Source: Pirellulales bacterium
GTDB lineage: Bacteria; Planctomycetota; Planctomycetia; Pirellulales; JACPPG01
Length of the DNA: 64,000 nt
Direction: 5' to 3'
NCBI GenBank assembly: GCA_036499395.1
Contig: DASYDW010000122.1
Location: 1 to 64,000 of the forward strand
The translations under genes were made by a program, and so were the position numbers. Position 1 is the first letter of the stretch. Each line of letters starts with the position of its first letter. A model generated the notes under the pieces. That model saw nothing but the letters and a program-made list of their open reading frames with translations, had not been told where the DNA came from and searched no databases. Shown here in pieces: positions 16,786 to 26,104 of this stretch.

Positions 16786-19134
16786 CTATTCAGCAATCGG
16801 CGACCAATGCAACTGTTTATCCAAGAATTCAAATGTTCCCACGCCGTGGATGGTGTGGGGGCCGTCGAAGAATTCGATCGTGGTGCGGTCTGGGATGTTC
16901 AGGTCGGCGTATAGTTGGCGGACCTTGGCGTATTCGTAGGCAACCCATTCGTCCGGCGCGACACCGTCGCGATGGCCGCGTTCGACCATGAACGGCCGCG
17001 GTGCGATCAGGCCGGCCATGTCCGAATAGTTAAACGTATTGCCCAGGTCGAACTCGAACATCTCATACTCGCCCGTGTGTAAGTAGCTGTAAGGGCTGCG
17101 GGCTGAGCTGTTCTTCCAGATCCATTCGTTGAAATCTGCCGAGCAGATCGACAGACAATATCGCTCGACGATCGAAGGGACGCGCATGGCTGTCTTGCCA
17201 CCGTACGACAGGCCATAAAAGGCAATCCGCGCCGGATCGACGAAATCGAGCGACGCCAGCCAGTCGACGGTTTGTTCGTGTTGCGGCACGATGATCGAGA
17301 ACAGCGTTTTGCCGAGCGGATTCGCCTTGCGCTGCAAGGTGCGAAAGCGATCTTCGAAGATGTACGGATTCTGCGGCGCGTAAGTGATGTAGCCGCGTTT
17401 GACCAATTGCACGGCGTATTGATTGTAGTGATGGTCGTTCACCGTCGGATCGGCGACCAATTTCGGCCGCCCTTCCAGGCCATGTTGACAGACGACGACC
17501 GGCCGCCGCTCGCCGGGCTTGAGGTTCTTCGGCACCAGCAGAATGCCGTAAGCAAAGACGTCCGGAAAAACGTCGAGCATCACTTCGTAACCGGTGAAGG
17601 TGGGCTCGTCGAAAATCTTGCGCGAGCGCGGGTTGGCCGGTTCCTTGGGCAGGACGAAATGGCCGATAACCTGGTCGTAGAAATATTTGCGGTACGATGC
17701 CGTTGACTCTTGCCACTTTTCGACCGAGCGCGATTTGCGATCCGCCTTGGCCCAATACTGGCGACGGGTTTCTTCCGAGTCGGCCAGCAGCCGCTGTGTA
17801 AAGTCGACGAGCTGATCGAACTGCCGTTTGAGTTGTTCTGCATCGGCCGGGCGATTTACTTTTGGGGCTGGCCCGAGGTCAGCGAGTTCGGCGTCTTTGA
17901 CCAGGTATTGAAGGAACGCTTCGAGCGTGCTTTCGCTGACCGGCGGCAGCACGTTGTCAGCGCCCGGCCCTCCCATGAACGTCAACGGCTGATGCATTCC
18001 GCCTAGCATGTCGTGCAGGCGAGTCGTCTCGCGAATCGCGGCCAAGGGGTCGATCGCTGTCAGCTTGCCAGGCGCCGCGCCGCCGCCGACGGGCTTGGGA
18101 GGGCCAGAGATCTCGGGCGTCCGGCTGACTTCGATCACCAGCGGCCGCGGCGCGACAAGTGAGGCGATTTCAGCGTCGCCGAACTCGCGCAGCAGCGAAA
18201 ACACGTTGCGATAGATCGGTTCTTCCCAAACGTGATTGCGCGGGGCGAAGTAGCCACTGATGCAGGCAACGTCGATGCGCGTGTCGAGCGCCGCGGTATC
18301 AAGCGCGATCAGCCCTCCTTCGGCATAGCCCATGATGCCGAGCGGGCGATCTTGCTTCGTGCGCTGGGCGTCGGCCGTGAAGAAATCGACCAGGGCCAGC
18401 ATCTTTTGCACTTCGTAGCCGATGATGTGCCGGCCCAGCTCGTATGCCTGGCGGTAGATAAACTCGCGATGAGGTTGATTCGTGGGACGCGTGCCGGCGG
18501 CGCCGATCGAATACTTGCTGTCGCGATCAATGAGCATCGGCACCACGACGCGGCAGCCACTCTCGGCCAGCCGGCGAGCGAACTGCTGCTCGGGCGGAAG
18601 TGCCGTGTCTCCCGTGGCCAAGCCGGCCAGCATCTCGGGCGTTTGATCGGCATCTGGGATTGCGATCACGTCGGCGATGGGGTTATCGCGCGTGGGGTAA
18701 AGCAACAAGCCTTCTCCGTAGACGCCCGGCAGCATCGGCCAGCGAACGGCCAGTACTTCGAATTTCGGCGAACCGGCCACGAGCGCCGATTGACTGGTGG
18801 TGGTGATGACCTCGAGCGCGTCGCACGGCAAACGCTTGTCGACGGCGCCGATGATTTTTGCCAACTGCTCACGATTCGGTTGAACCGAGGCGCTGTACTT
18901 TTCCGGTGACGAAGTGTCCCGATTCCAATGGACCGGGCGGTGAGTAGCCGATTCGCCGATCTGCCGCAGCAGAAAACGATCGATGCCATCAACCATTTGC
19001 GAAGCCAGGTCCCCTTCGACCGTGAGCGGCTGCGTGCCGGGCAGCGGCTCGGCCGCTTGCAATGCGTTGAACATCGCGTGCAAAGTCGTCGCGATAACGA
19101 GAGCGGCAAATGGCAAGGTGCGCACGGTCGGCAT
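16786..19134 (-). CDS. Secreted tandem alpha/beta-hydrolase (acetyl-xylan-esterase-like)
   Basis: A 782-residue exported protein with two alpha/beta-hydrolase-like domains. The C-terminal domain looks active: nucleophile elbow GLSYGG with Ser643 and a late His in DGPHTIHG, as in acetyl xylan esterase/dienelactone hydrolase families that deacylate polysaccharides. The N-terminal domain has GYAEGG where GxSxGG is expected, so its nucleophile position is Ala271 and it is probably inactive. The signal peptide is LPFAALVIATTLHAMFNALQAA. The ATG at 19134 is preferred because GGAG lies nine bases upstream. It is divergent from the exported isomerase at 19321, suggesting joint use in carbohydrate breakdown. 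Confidence 0.75.
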   Translation of the reverse strand: MPTVRTLPFAALVIATTLHAMFNALQAAEPLPGTQPLTVEGDLASQMVDGIDRFLLRQIGESATHRPVHWNRDTSSPEKYSASVQPNREQLAKIIGAVDKRLPCDALEVITTTSQSALVAGSPKFEVLAVRWPMLPGVYGEGLLLYPTRDNPIADVIAIPDADQTPEMLAGLATGDTALPPEQQFARRLAESGCRVVVPMLIDRDSKYSIGAAGTRPTNQPHREFIYRQAYELGRHIIGYEVQKMLALVDFFTADAQRTKQDRPLGIMGYAEGGLIALDTAALDTRIDVACISGYFAPRNHVWEEPIYRNVFSLLREFGDAEIASLVAPRPLVIEVSRTPEISGPPKPVGGGAAPGKLTAIDPLAAIRETTRLHDMLGGMHQPLTFMGGPGADNVLPPVSESTLEAFLQYLVKDAELADLGPAPKVNRPADAEQLKRQFDQLVDFTQRLLADSEETRRQYWAKADRKSRSVEKWQESTASYRKYFYDQVIGHFVLPKEPANPRSRKIFDEPTFTGYEVMLDVFPDVFAYGILLVPKNLKPGERRPVVVCQHGLEGRPKLVADPTVNDHHYNQYAVQLVKRGYITYAPQNPYIFEDRFRTLQRKANPLGKTLFSIIVPQHEQTVDWLASLDFVDPARIAFYGLSYGGKTAMRVPSIVERYCLSICSADFNEWIWKNSSARSPYSYLHTGEYEMFEFDLGNTFNYSDMAGLIAPRPFMVERGHRDGVAPDEWVAYEYAKVRQLYADLNIPDRTTIEFFDGPHTIHGVGTFEFLDKQLHWSPIAE

Positions 19135-19320
19135 CGAGCTGGACTCCACGGTGAGGGAATTTCGGCGTGAGGTGTCTTAGCAGTCGCAGGGGACGCGGTT
19201 GCGTTGCTGAGCCCTGTTGGTGGGCCTATTATGGCAGGGCGAACACGGGTCGGGGACAATTGCTTAAATAACTGCGTCCCGCCCGGCCTTACTATATTTG
19301 GTTCCGACCGAGGAGCAATA

Positions 19321-20238
19321 ATGCACGGCCACGATCGAGCGGATCGACGCGAATTTCTCAAAGCGGCGGGCGCGGCAGCCGTAGCGGTCAGCGCCGCGCA
19401 ACTGGCACTGCCTGCCGTCGCGGCCGATACTTCTTCCAAGCCGATGAAGAAGGCCGTGAAGTACGGCATGATCCAGGAAGGGAACACGGTCAAGGAGAAG
19501 TTTCAGCTACTCAAAGACCTGGGCTACGACGGCGTCGAAATGGATAGCCCCAGCAAGCTCGACCGTGACGAGGTGCTGCGAGCGCGCGATGAAGTGGGGC
19601 TGCCGATCCACGGTGTCGTCGATTCGGTCCATTGGCGCGACACGCTGTCGCATCCCGATCCGGCCGTGCGGGTGCGAGGGCTCGAAGGGCTGCAGACGGC
19701 GCTGCGCGATTCGAAATATTACGGCGGCACGACGGCGCTCTTGGTGCCGGCGGTCGTTAATAAGGAAGTTTCTTACGCAGACGCCTACACGCGTTCGCAG
19801 GCCGAGATTCGCAAGGCGCTTCCGCTGGCCAACGAATTGGGCATCAAGATCGGTCTGGAAAACGTTTGGAACAATTTCCTGCTAAGCCCGTTGGAAGAGG
19901 CGCGCTACATCGACGAACTCGATTCGCCGATGGTGGGGGCGTACTTCGACGTCGGCAACGTGCTGCGCTACGGCTGGCCCGAGCATTGGATCACGACGCT
20001 CGGCAAACGCATTCTGAAACTCGATATCAAGGAGTTCAGCCGCAAGAAGCAGAACGACGAAGGGCTGGGCAAGGGATTTGACGTCGAGTTGCTGGAAGGA
20101 GATTGCGACTGGCCGGCAGTGATGGCGGCTTTGCGCAGCATCGGATACACGGGCTGGGCCACGGCCGAGATTCCGGGCGGCGGTCGCGAACGCTTGCAAG
20201 CCATCGCCGGGCGGATGGATAGGGTTTTCGCGAGTTAA
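19321..20238 (+). CDS. Tat-exported sugar phosphate isomerase/epimerase (TIM barrel)
   Basis: A 305-residue member of the xylose-isomerase-like TIM-barrel family (AP endonuclease 2 superfamily). The N-terminus carries a twin-arginine signal (DRREFLKAAGAAAVAVSAAQ). The barrel shows KIGLENVWNNFL, VGAYFDVGNVLRYG and a late ATAEIPGGGRERL, which contribute the metal-binding Glu, Asp and His of this family. Such planctomycete proteins act on sugars or inositols in the periplasm; the substrate is unknown. The ATG at 19321 follows GAGGAG with correct spacing, and the open frame upstream is not needed. Confidence 0.85.
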   Translation: MHGHDRADRREFLKAAGAAAVAVSAAQLALPAVAADTSSKPMKKAVKYGMIQEGNTVKEKFQLLKDLGYDGVEMDSPSKLDRDEVLRARDEVGLPIHGVVDSVHWRDTLSHPDPAVRVRGLEGLQTALRDSKYYGGTTALLVPAVVNKEVSYADAYTRSQAEIRKALPLANELGIKIGLENVWNNFLLSPLEEARYIDELDSPMVGAYFDVGNVLRYGWPEHWITTLGKRILKLDIKEFSRKKQNDEGLGKGFDVELLEGDCDWPAVMAALRSIGYTGWATAEIPGGGRERLQAIAGRMDRVFAS

Positions 20239-20464
20239 ATACCGCTATCGGATGCGGAGGAACCGAAAGGTTGGGGTCGTGCCGGATCGGTATTCTCCGC
20301 TAAATTCTCGTGCCGTCGGTGAAACCATCGGGCCACGGGCCGGGTAACTCCGGCGAGGGTTCGCCCGGTCGGGGCGAACTGCTCGGCAGTGTACTGAGCC
20401 AACCGCTTGGCCGCGTGTCGAGCGAACCGTTTTGTCACGGAACATCCCAAGAGGTCTGTGCGCG

Positions 20465-22261
20465 ATGGTCAGGATTTTCTCATTAATGCTGGCCGGTCTG
20501 CTGGCGGCTGGCACTCTGTTGGCCGGCAGTTCGATGGCCGTGGGCAAGGATGTCGAGGCCGCGAAAGACCTGATCGGCCGTAAGGCGCCTGAGTTTTCGC
20601 TGCACGACCAGTACGGTAAGCCGCATACGCTGGTGGATTTCGCAGACCGGAAGGTCGTTGTGTTGGCATTTCTGGGGAACGAATGCCCACTGGCAAAGCT
20701 GTACGCTGGCCGGCTCGAGCAGATCGCGAAGGACTACGGCCTGCGCGGTGTAACGGTGCTGGGCGTGAACGCCAATCGGCAGGACGCGCTCACCGAAATC
20801 GCCACGTTCGCCCAGCAGCATAAGCTGACGTTTCCGATGTTAAAGGACGCAGGGAACACGGTGGCCGATGCGCTTGGCGCGTCGCGCACACCGCAAGTGT
20901 TCGTACTGGACGAGTCGCGCGTGGTGCGCTATGTCGGGCGGATTGATGATCAGTACGGCATCGGCTTCTTGCGTCCGCAGGCCACGCGGCATGATCTGAC
21001 CATAGCGCTCGACGAATTGCTGGCCGGAAAAGAAGTCAGCCAGCCGACGACCGAGGCGCCGGGCTGCTTGATCGGCCGCGTTGCCAAGGTCGAGCCGCAA
21101 GGGACAATCACATACGCGAAGCAGATTTCACGTCTGCTCAACGAGCGGTGTGCGAATTGCCATCATGCCGGCGACATCGCGCCGTTCCCGATGACCAGCT
21201 ACGAGGAAGTCGTCGGCTGGGCCGCCACGATCCGCGAAGTGGTCGAAGAGGGGCGGATGCCGCCGTGGTTCGCTGATCCGGCTCATGGCAAGTTCGCCAA
21301 TGATGCACGGTTGAGCCCCAACGAAAAGCAATTGATTTACGATTGGGTCGATAATGGTTGCCCCGAGGGGGATGCCAAGGACTTGCCGAAGCCGCTGAAA
21401 TTCGCCGAAGGATGGCAGATCCCCGAGCCGGATCGGGTGGTCTTCTTGCAAGAGAAGCCGGTGAAGGTCGCCGCGCAAGGAACGCTGCCGTATCGGTATT
21501 TCCTGGCCGACCCGTTCTTCAAAGAAGACAAATGGGTGAAGGCGATCGAAGCCCGGCCGGGCAACCGCGCGGTCGTGCATCACATCATCGTCGGCTTCAT
21601 CCGGCCGAAGCAGCAGCCGCGACTGGGGCTCGGCGGCGGGACGCTGGTAGGCTACGCGCCCGGCATGCCGCCGGCCAAATATCCTGACGGCGCAGCGCTC
21701 TTTGTACCGGCCGGTTCGAAGGTGGTCTTCCAGGTGCATTACACCCCCAACGGCAGCGAGCAATTCGACCGCAGTTGCGTGGGCATGGTCTTCGCCGATC
21801 CCAAGGACGTCCGCGAACGCGTTGACGGCGACGAAGCGGCGAATACGCATTTCCGCATTCCCGCAGGCGCGGACAACCATCCCGTAAATTCGCGTCATGA
21901 GTTCAAGGACGATGTGCGGCTGGTCTCGATGACGCCCCACATGCACATGCGCGGCAAGGCATTCCGCTACGAGGCCGAGTATCCGGACGGCCGGAAGGAA
22001 ATCCTGCTGGATGTGCCGAAGTACGATTTCAACTGGCAGATGCGATACGATCTGGCCGAGCCCAAGCTGCTGCCGCGTGGCACCCGACTGCTATGCACGG
22101 CGCATTTCGACAACTCGGAACAAAACCTCAGCAATCCCGATCCGAATCGCGACGTCCGCTGGGGAGACCAAACCTGGGACGAAATGATGATCGGGTATTT
22201 CACGACCCTGCCAGGTCAGTCGCCGGCGCCGGTCGCGACGCAGCCGATGGCAGGCGAGTAA
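20465..22261 (+). CDS. Exported redoxin / cytochrome c / copper-monooxygenase-like fusion
   Basis: A 598-residue exported protein with three parts. Residues about 30-175 are an AhpC/TlpA-like redoxin domain with FLGNECPLAKLYAGRL. A short cytochrome-like unit carries one c-type haem site, CANCH (Cys229, Cys232, His233), followed by VVEEGRMPPWFADP. The C-terminal half resembles copper type II monooxygenase (peptidylglycine hydroxylase-like) domains, with possible copper ligands in VVHHIIVGF, VFQVHYTPNG and PHMHMRGKAF. This arrangement recurs in Planctomycetota and its physiological role is not settled. The start ATG follows GAGGT; a signal peptide (IFSLMLAGLLAAGTLLAGS) is clear. Confidence 0.8.
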   Translation: MVRIFSLMLAGLLAAGTLLAGSSMAVGKDVEAAKDLIGRKAPEFSLHDQYGKPHTLVDFADRKVVVLAFLGNECPLAKLYAGRLEQIAKDYGLRGVTVLGVNANRQDALTEIATFAQQHKLTFPMLKDAGNTVADALGASRTPQVFVLDESRVVRYVGRIDDQYGIGFLRPQATRHDLTIALDELLAGKEVSQPTTEAPGCLIGRVAKVEPQGTITYAKQISRLLNERCANCHHAGDIAPFPMTSYEEVVGWAATIREVVEEGRMPPWFADPAHGKFANDARLSPNEKQLIYDWVDNGCPEGDAKDLPKPLKFAEGWQIPEPDRVVFLQEKPVKVAAQGTLPYRYFLADPFFKEDKWVKAIEARPGNRAVVHHIIVGFIRPKQQPRLGLGGGTLVGYAPGMPPAKYPDGAALFVPAGSKVVFQVHYTPNGSEQFDRSCVGMVFADPKDVRERVDGDEAANTHFRIPAGADNHPVNSRHEFKDDVRLVSMTPHMHMRGKAFRYEAEYPDGRKEILLDVPKYDFNWQMRYDLAEPKLLPRGTRLLCTAHFDNSEQNLSNPDPNRDVRWGDQTWDEMMIGYFTTLPGQSPAPVATQPMAGE

Positions 22262-22669
22262 CGCGGCGTCAAACGCGATTCTAAAAAAGACAGGAACCAC
22301 GAATAGAACGAATAACACAATGACAGAGAGGCGAGTCGGCGGACAGTCTTTCTTCACCATTTTCGTGTCATTCGTGGTTGAAAAAGACTACTGATCCCGT
22401 TGGCGGCGCGACCGACCACGTGCCGCTGACCTCTGGTTTTGAGTACCGGCCGGTGATGTGTCGGCCACCTTTCTGAGCCATTCCTGGCGATTCGTGCGCG
22501 GGTTTGATTCCCTTCCGGCGGCGGCCCCGGTACCCGGTGCTGCTCACGGCCCGGGCTGCTGCTCTCGTGCAAAATCGGCAAACGGGGTAAAATCTGCCGA
22601 GGCGCGAGGGATGCAATTACAGCCGGCGAGGGCCCTGCTTTGCGGGGCCATTGGGAGGTTTCAGGGACG
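22262..22669. other. Intergenic region with an ACCACGAAT inverted repeat
   Basis: About 400 bases between the redoxin fusion and the C39-like peptidase gene. Its left part holds the repeat described at 22294-22380. The remainder, up to the GGGAGG ribosome-binding site near 22651, has no recognisable gene and should contain the promoter of the peptidase/ligase operon. Confidence 0.45.
22294..22380. repeat. Dispersed ACCACGAAT-type repeat, inverted pair
   Basis: AACCACGAAT at 22295-22304 is the reverse complement of ATTCGTGGTT at 22370-22379. The surrounding TTCGTGTCATTCGTGGTTG resembles the ACCACGAAtgACACGAA repeats often seen between planctomycete genes. It lies just after the redoxin gene and could end transcription or be a remnant of a mobile repeat. 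Confidence 0.5.
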
Positions 22670-23413
22670 TTGGATACGAATCTGATTGTCGAGATGCTGC
22701 CGCAGCCGGATGACTACACATGCGGCCCGACCTGCCTACACTCTGTTTACCGCTACCACGGCGACCAGATCGACCTGGAGCAAGTGATCTCGGAGGTGGG
22801 GCGCGTCGAAGGGGGCGGTACGCTCGACGTCTTTCTGGCCTGCCACGCATTGCGCCGCGGCTACACGGCCACGATCTACACCTATAACTTGGCGCTGTTC
22901 GATCCCACTTGGTTCCGTCCGGCCCGGCCCGACCTGGCGGACCTGCTCTTGCAGCAGATGGAATACAAGGCGTCGCCGAAACTGAAAGTGGCCACGCGGG
23001 CCTACCTGGAATTTCTCGAACGCGGCGGGCAACTGCGTTTCGAGGATCTAACCGGCAGCCTGATTCGCAAATACCTCAGTCGTTCGATTCCGGTGCTGAC
23101 GGGGCTAAGCGCCACTTACCTACACCGCGCGGCGCGCGAACACGGTCCCAACTGCGAGCCGGACACCGTGCGCGGCGAGCCGACCGGGCATTTTGTCGTT
23201 CTCTGCGGCTACAACCGGGACACCCGCGAGGTGCTGGTCGCTGATCCGCTGGCGCCGAATCCCGTGGCTGGTGACAACCGCTACGTCGTCAGCATCGAAC
23301 GCGTGATCTGTGCCATTCTGTTGGGCATCCTCACCTACGATGCGAACCTCTTGATTATTGAACCGCGCAAGCAGCGCAAACAAGGAAGTCATGGCGGTAT
23401 TGATCATCGTTAA
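22670..23413 (+). CDS. C39-like cysteine peptidase domain protein
   Basis: A protein of about 247 residues consisting of a single papain-like C39-type domain. From the TTG at 22670 the catalytic Cys is Cys18 in DDYTCGPTCL, with a preceding Gln (Q12), His174 in GHFVVLCGYN and Asp192 in VLVADP. This matches the C39 Cys/His/Asp pattern. There is no signal peptide and no ABC transporter, so it is a cytoplasmic stand-alone enzyme rather than a bacteriocin exporter. A GGGAGG precedes the TTG; a second TTG lies at 22640. Its 3' end overlaps the next gene by 23 bases, implying coupled translation with the ATP-grasp and GCS2 ligases. Confidence 0.75.
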   Translation: MDTNLIVEMLPQPDDYTCGPTCLHSVYRYHGDQIDLEQVISEVGRVEGGGTLDVFLACHALRRGYTATIYTYNLALFDPTWFRPARPDLADLLLQQMEYKASPKLKVATRAYLEFLERGGQLRFEDLTGSLIRKYLSRSIPVLTGLSATYLHRAAREHGPNCEPDTVRGEPTGHFVVLCGYNRDTREVLVADPLAPNPVAGDNRYVVSIERVICAILLGILTYDANLLIIEPRKQRKQGSHGGIDHR

Positions 23414-24860
23414 TAACGTCAACGAGTGGCCGTTTCAGATACCGGGGGTGGCGGTCGTCGACGCGAAGAGTTATCTCACTAAGCCCGAATACGGCGAAGT
23501 GCGCGGTGCGAAGGTGTTTAACCTGTGCCGTTCGTATCGCTATCAAAGTCTGGGCTACTATGTGACGCTGTTGGCCACGGCCCGCGGGCACAAGCCACTG
23601 CCCAACATCATGACCATCCAGGATATGAAGTCGCAGACGGTGGTGCGCTTCGTATCGGACGACCTGGACGATTTGATCCAGAACAGCCTGGCGCCGATCG
23701 AGTCGGACAAGTTCACGCTGAGCATTTACTTCGGGCGAAATTTGGCCCGGCGCTACGACCGGTTGAGCCTGCACTTATTCAATCTGTTTCAGGCGCCGCT
23801 TCTGCGAGCGCAATTCACCAAGAACGGCAAGTGGCAGTTGCGGCAGATCGGCCCGGTGCCAGTCGACGGCATTCCGCAGCAGCATCGTTCGTTCGTGCTG
23901 GACGTGGCGACCGAGCATTTCGCCGGCCGGCGAGCGCCACTTCGAAAGCGGAATCCGGCGAAGTACGACCTGGCTTTGCTCGTGAATCCCGACGAGCCAT
24001 TGCCACCGTCAGATGAAAAGGCGCTCGATCGATTCGTCCGCGCCGCCGAGGCCGTGGGCTTACAGACTGACTTGATAGGCCGCGACGATTATGGCCGGCT
24101 GGCGGAGTTCGACGCGCTGTTCATTCGCGAGACCACGGCCGTGGCGCATCACACCTTCCGCTTTGCCCGGCGGGCGGCGATGGAAGGGCTGGTTGTCGTC
24201 GACGATCCGGAGTCGATTCTGCGTTGCTCGAACAAGGTCTATTTGGCGGAATTGCTAACCCGGCACAAAATCGCGATTCCCCGCAGCGCGATCGTCAACA
24301 AGGACAACGTCGACACGATCGGCCAAGAACTGGGCTTTCCCTGCGTGTTGAAGCAGCCGGACGCGGCCTTTTCTTTGGGCGTGGTCAAGGTCGAGAGCCA
24401 GGCCGCGCTCGACGAATGTGCCGAACGATTCCTGGAGAAGTCGGACCTGCTGATCGCCCAGGAGTTTCTCCCCACGACCTACGACTGGCGCGTCGGCATT
24501 TTCGATCGACAGCCGCTGTACGCCTGCAAATACCACATGGTGCAGGACCATTGGCAGATCGTGAAGAACGAATCGTCGGGCAAGCGCCGCTATGGCCGGA
24601 CCGAAACATTTCCAGTGCAGCAGGCCCCTCGGCAAGTGATCAGTACGGCGTTGCGGGCGGCGAACTTGATCGGCGATGGGCTATACGGCGTCGACATCAA
24701 GCAGAGCGGTCGCCACTGTTACGTGATCGAGATCAACGATAATCCCAATATCGACGCCGGCGTGGAAGACGGCTTTTTAAAGAACGAGTTGTACAGCCGC
24801 ATCATGGACGTATTTCTGGAACGCATTGAAGCCACGAAGGCTGGCAAGAGGATCACGTGA
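23391..24860 (+). CDS. RimK-like ATP-grasp ligase with RLAN domain
   Basis: A 489-residue amino-acid ligase. Residues 1 to about 190 match the N-terminal RLAN domain found in a RimK-like subgroup (MAVLIIVNNVNEWPF, FNLCRSYRYQSLGYYVTLLA). The remainder is an ATP-grasp fold with nucleotide-binding lysine segment CVLKQPDAAFSLGVVKV, DWRVGIFDRQPLYACKYHM and the metal motif EINDNPNIDAG. RimK-type enzymes use ATP to activate a carboxylate and join it to an amine, often adding Glu or making short peptides. The start ATG follows AAGGA. It overlaps the peptidase gene upstream and shares GTGA with the GCS2 gene downstream, so the three are one operon. Confidence 0.85.
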   Translation: MAVLIIVNNVNEWPFQIPGVAVVDAKSYLTKPEYGEVRGAKVFNLCRSYRYQSLGYYVTLLATARGHKPLPNIMTIQDMKSQTVVRFVSDDLDDLIQNSLAPIESDKFTLSIYFGRNLARRYDRLSLHLFNLFQAPLLRAQFTKNGKWQLRQIGPVPVDGIPQQHRSFVLDVATEHFAGRRAPLRKRNPAKYDLALLVNPDEPLPPSDEKALDRFVRAAEAVGLQTDLIGRDDYGRLAEFDALFIRETTAVAHHTFRFARRAAMEGLVVVDDPESILRCSNKVYLAELLTRHKIAIPRSAIVNKDNVDTIGQELGFPCVLKQPDAAFSLGVVKVESQAALDECAERFLEKSDLLIAQEFLPTTYDWRVGIFDRQPLYACKYHMVQDHWQIVKNESSGKRRYGRTETFPVQQAPRQVISTALRAANLIGDGLYGVDIKQSGRHCYVIEINDNPNIDAGVEDGFLKNELYSRIMDVFLERIEATKAGKRIT

Positions 24861-26104
24861 GCACCGCCTTGCGATTGCGATTGTTCGAAGCATTTGGCGT
24901 CGAGCTGGAATATATGATCGTCGACGCACGGTCGCTCGACGTGCGTGCGATCGCCGACGAGTTGCTGCGCGACGCGACCGGCGGCGAGGAATATGTCGGC
25001 GAAGTCGAGTCCGGGGACGTCTCCTGGTCGAATGAACTGGTCGCCCACGTGGTGGAATTGAAAACGACCGATCCGGCCACTTCGCTGGTGCCTCTCGCCG
25101 GCTCATTTCAATCACAGGTGCGTCGAATTAATGAGCTGCTGGCACGGCATGGCGCCAAGCTGATGCCCGGCGGCATGCACCCGTGGATGGATCCGCTGCG
25201 CGAGACAAAGCTATGGCCGCACGATTGCAACGAGATCTACGAGGCCTTCAACAAGATTTTCGATTGCCAGGGGCATGGCTGGTCGAACCTGCAAAGCGTG
25301 CATCTGAATCTGCCGTTTGGGAATGACGAAGAGTTTGGCCGGCTGCATGCCGCGATCCGGCTGGTGCTGCCGATCCTGCCCGCCCTGGCGGCAAGCAGTC
25401 CGATCGTCGAAGGGCGTGGCTCCGGCACGCTCGATACGCGGCTCGAGGTCTACCGCACGAACAGCCGGCGGATTCCGGCGATCACGGGACATGTCGTGCC
25501 CGAGCCGGTGTTCAGCGAAGCAGACTATCGGCAAGTCATTCTGAATACGCTGTACGCCGAAATCGCGCCGCACGATCCCGAGGGGGTGCTGCAAGAAGAA
25601 TGGCTCAACGCGCGCGGAGCAATCGCGCGCTTCGAGCGCAACACGATCGAAATCCGGGTGCTCGATATCCAGGAATGTCCGGCCGCCGATCTGGCCATCT
25701 GCGGTCTGACCGTGGCGGCGCTGCGGGCATTGGTCGACGGGCGGTTCACGACGCTCGCCCAGCAGCAGGCGTGGCCGGCCGAGCGGTTGGCCGAGATCCT
25801 GCTCTCGGCAATTCGCGATGGCGAGCAGGCCATGGTCCGTGACACGGAATACTTGCGTCTGTTCGGATTGGACGCCTCGTCGGCCACGCTGGCCGATCTG
25901 TGGCGCCACATCAACGATCGCGTCGCCGATCGGCCGGGTCGAACACCCGAAACGGACGAGGCCCTACAGGTGATTTTGCAACAGGGACCGCTCGCGCGGC
26001 GGCTGTTGCGGGCCTTGGGAGGCGAATCGCCAGACCGGGCAGCGCTAACGCAGGTATACGGCCGGCTGTGCGATTGCCTGTCGCGCGGCGAGATGTTTTT
26101 GTAG
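24857..26104 (+). CDS. GCS2-family glutamate/carboxylate-amine ligase
   Basis: A 415-residue member of the glutamate-cysteine ligase type 2 fold (YbdK/EgtA group), related to glutamine synthetase. Such enzymes activate the gamma-carboxylate of Glu and join it to an amine such as Cys. Visible motifs are FGVELEYMIVD (metal/Glu site), GGMHPWMDP, SVHLNLPFGNDEEF and RLEVYRTNSRRIP. The GTG start overlaps the stop of the ATP-grasp gene (GTGA), so both are translated together and probably act in sequence on one product. Its stop codon TAG (26102-26104) lies inside the first bases of a GTAGGGTG repeat, so the present C-terminus may be set by that repeat. Confidence 0.85.
   Translation: MSTALRLRLFEAFGVELEYMIVDARSLDVRAIADELLRDATGGEEYVGEVESGDVSWSNELVAHVVELKTTDPATSLVPLAGSFQSQVRRINELLARHGAKLMPGGMHPWMDPLRETKLWPHDCNEIYEAFNKIFDCQGHGWSNLQSVHLNLPFGNDEEFGRLHAAIRLVLPILPALAASSPIVEGRGSGTLDTRLEVYRTNSRRIPAITGHVVPEPVFSEADYRQVILNTLYAEIAPHDPEGVLQEEWLNARGAIARFERNTIEIRVLDIQECPAADLAICGLTVAALRALVDGRFTTLAQQQAWPAERLAEILLSAIRDGEQAMVRDTEYLRLFGLDASSATLADLWRHINDRVADRPGRTPETDEALQVILQQGPLARRLLRALGGESPDRAALTQVYGRLCDCLSRGEMFL

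Noticed and set aside
22670..23413. Bacteriocin-type C39 leader peptidase with export
   Set aside because: The peptidase domain stands alone with no ABC transporter and no double-glycine precursor gene nearby.
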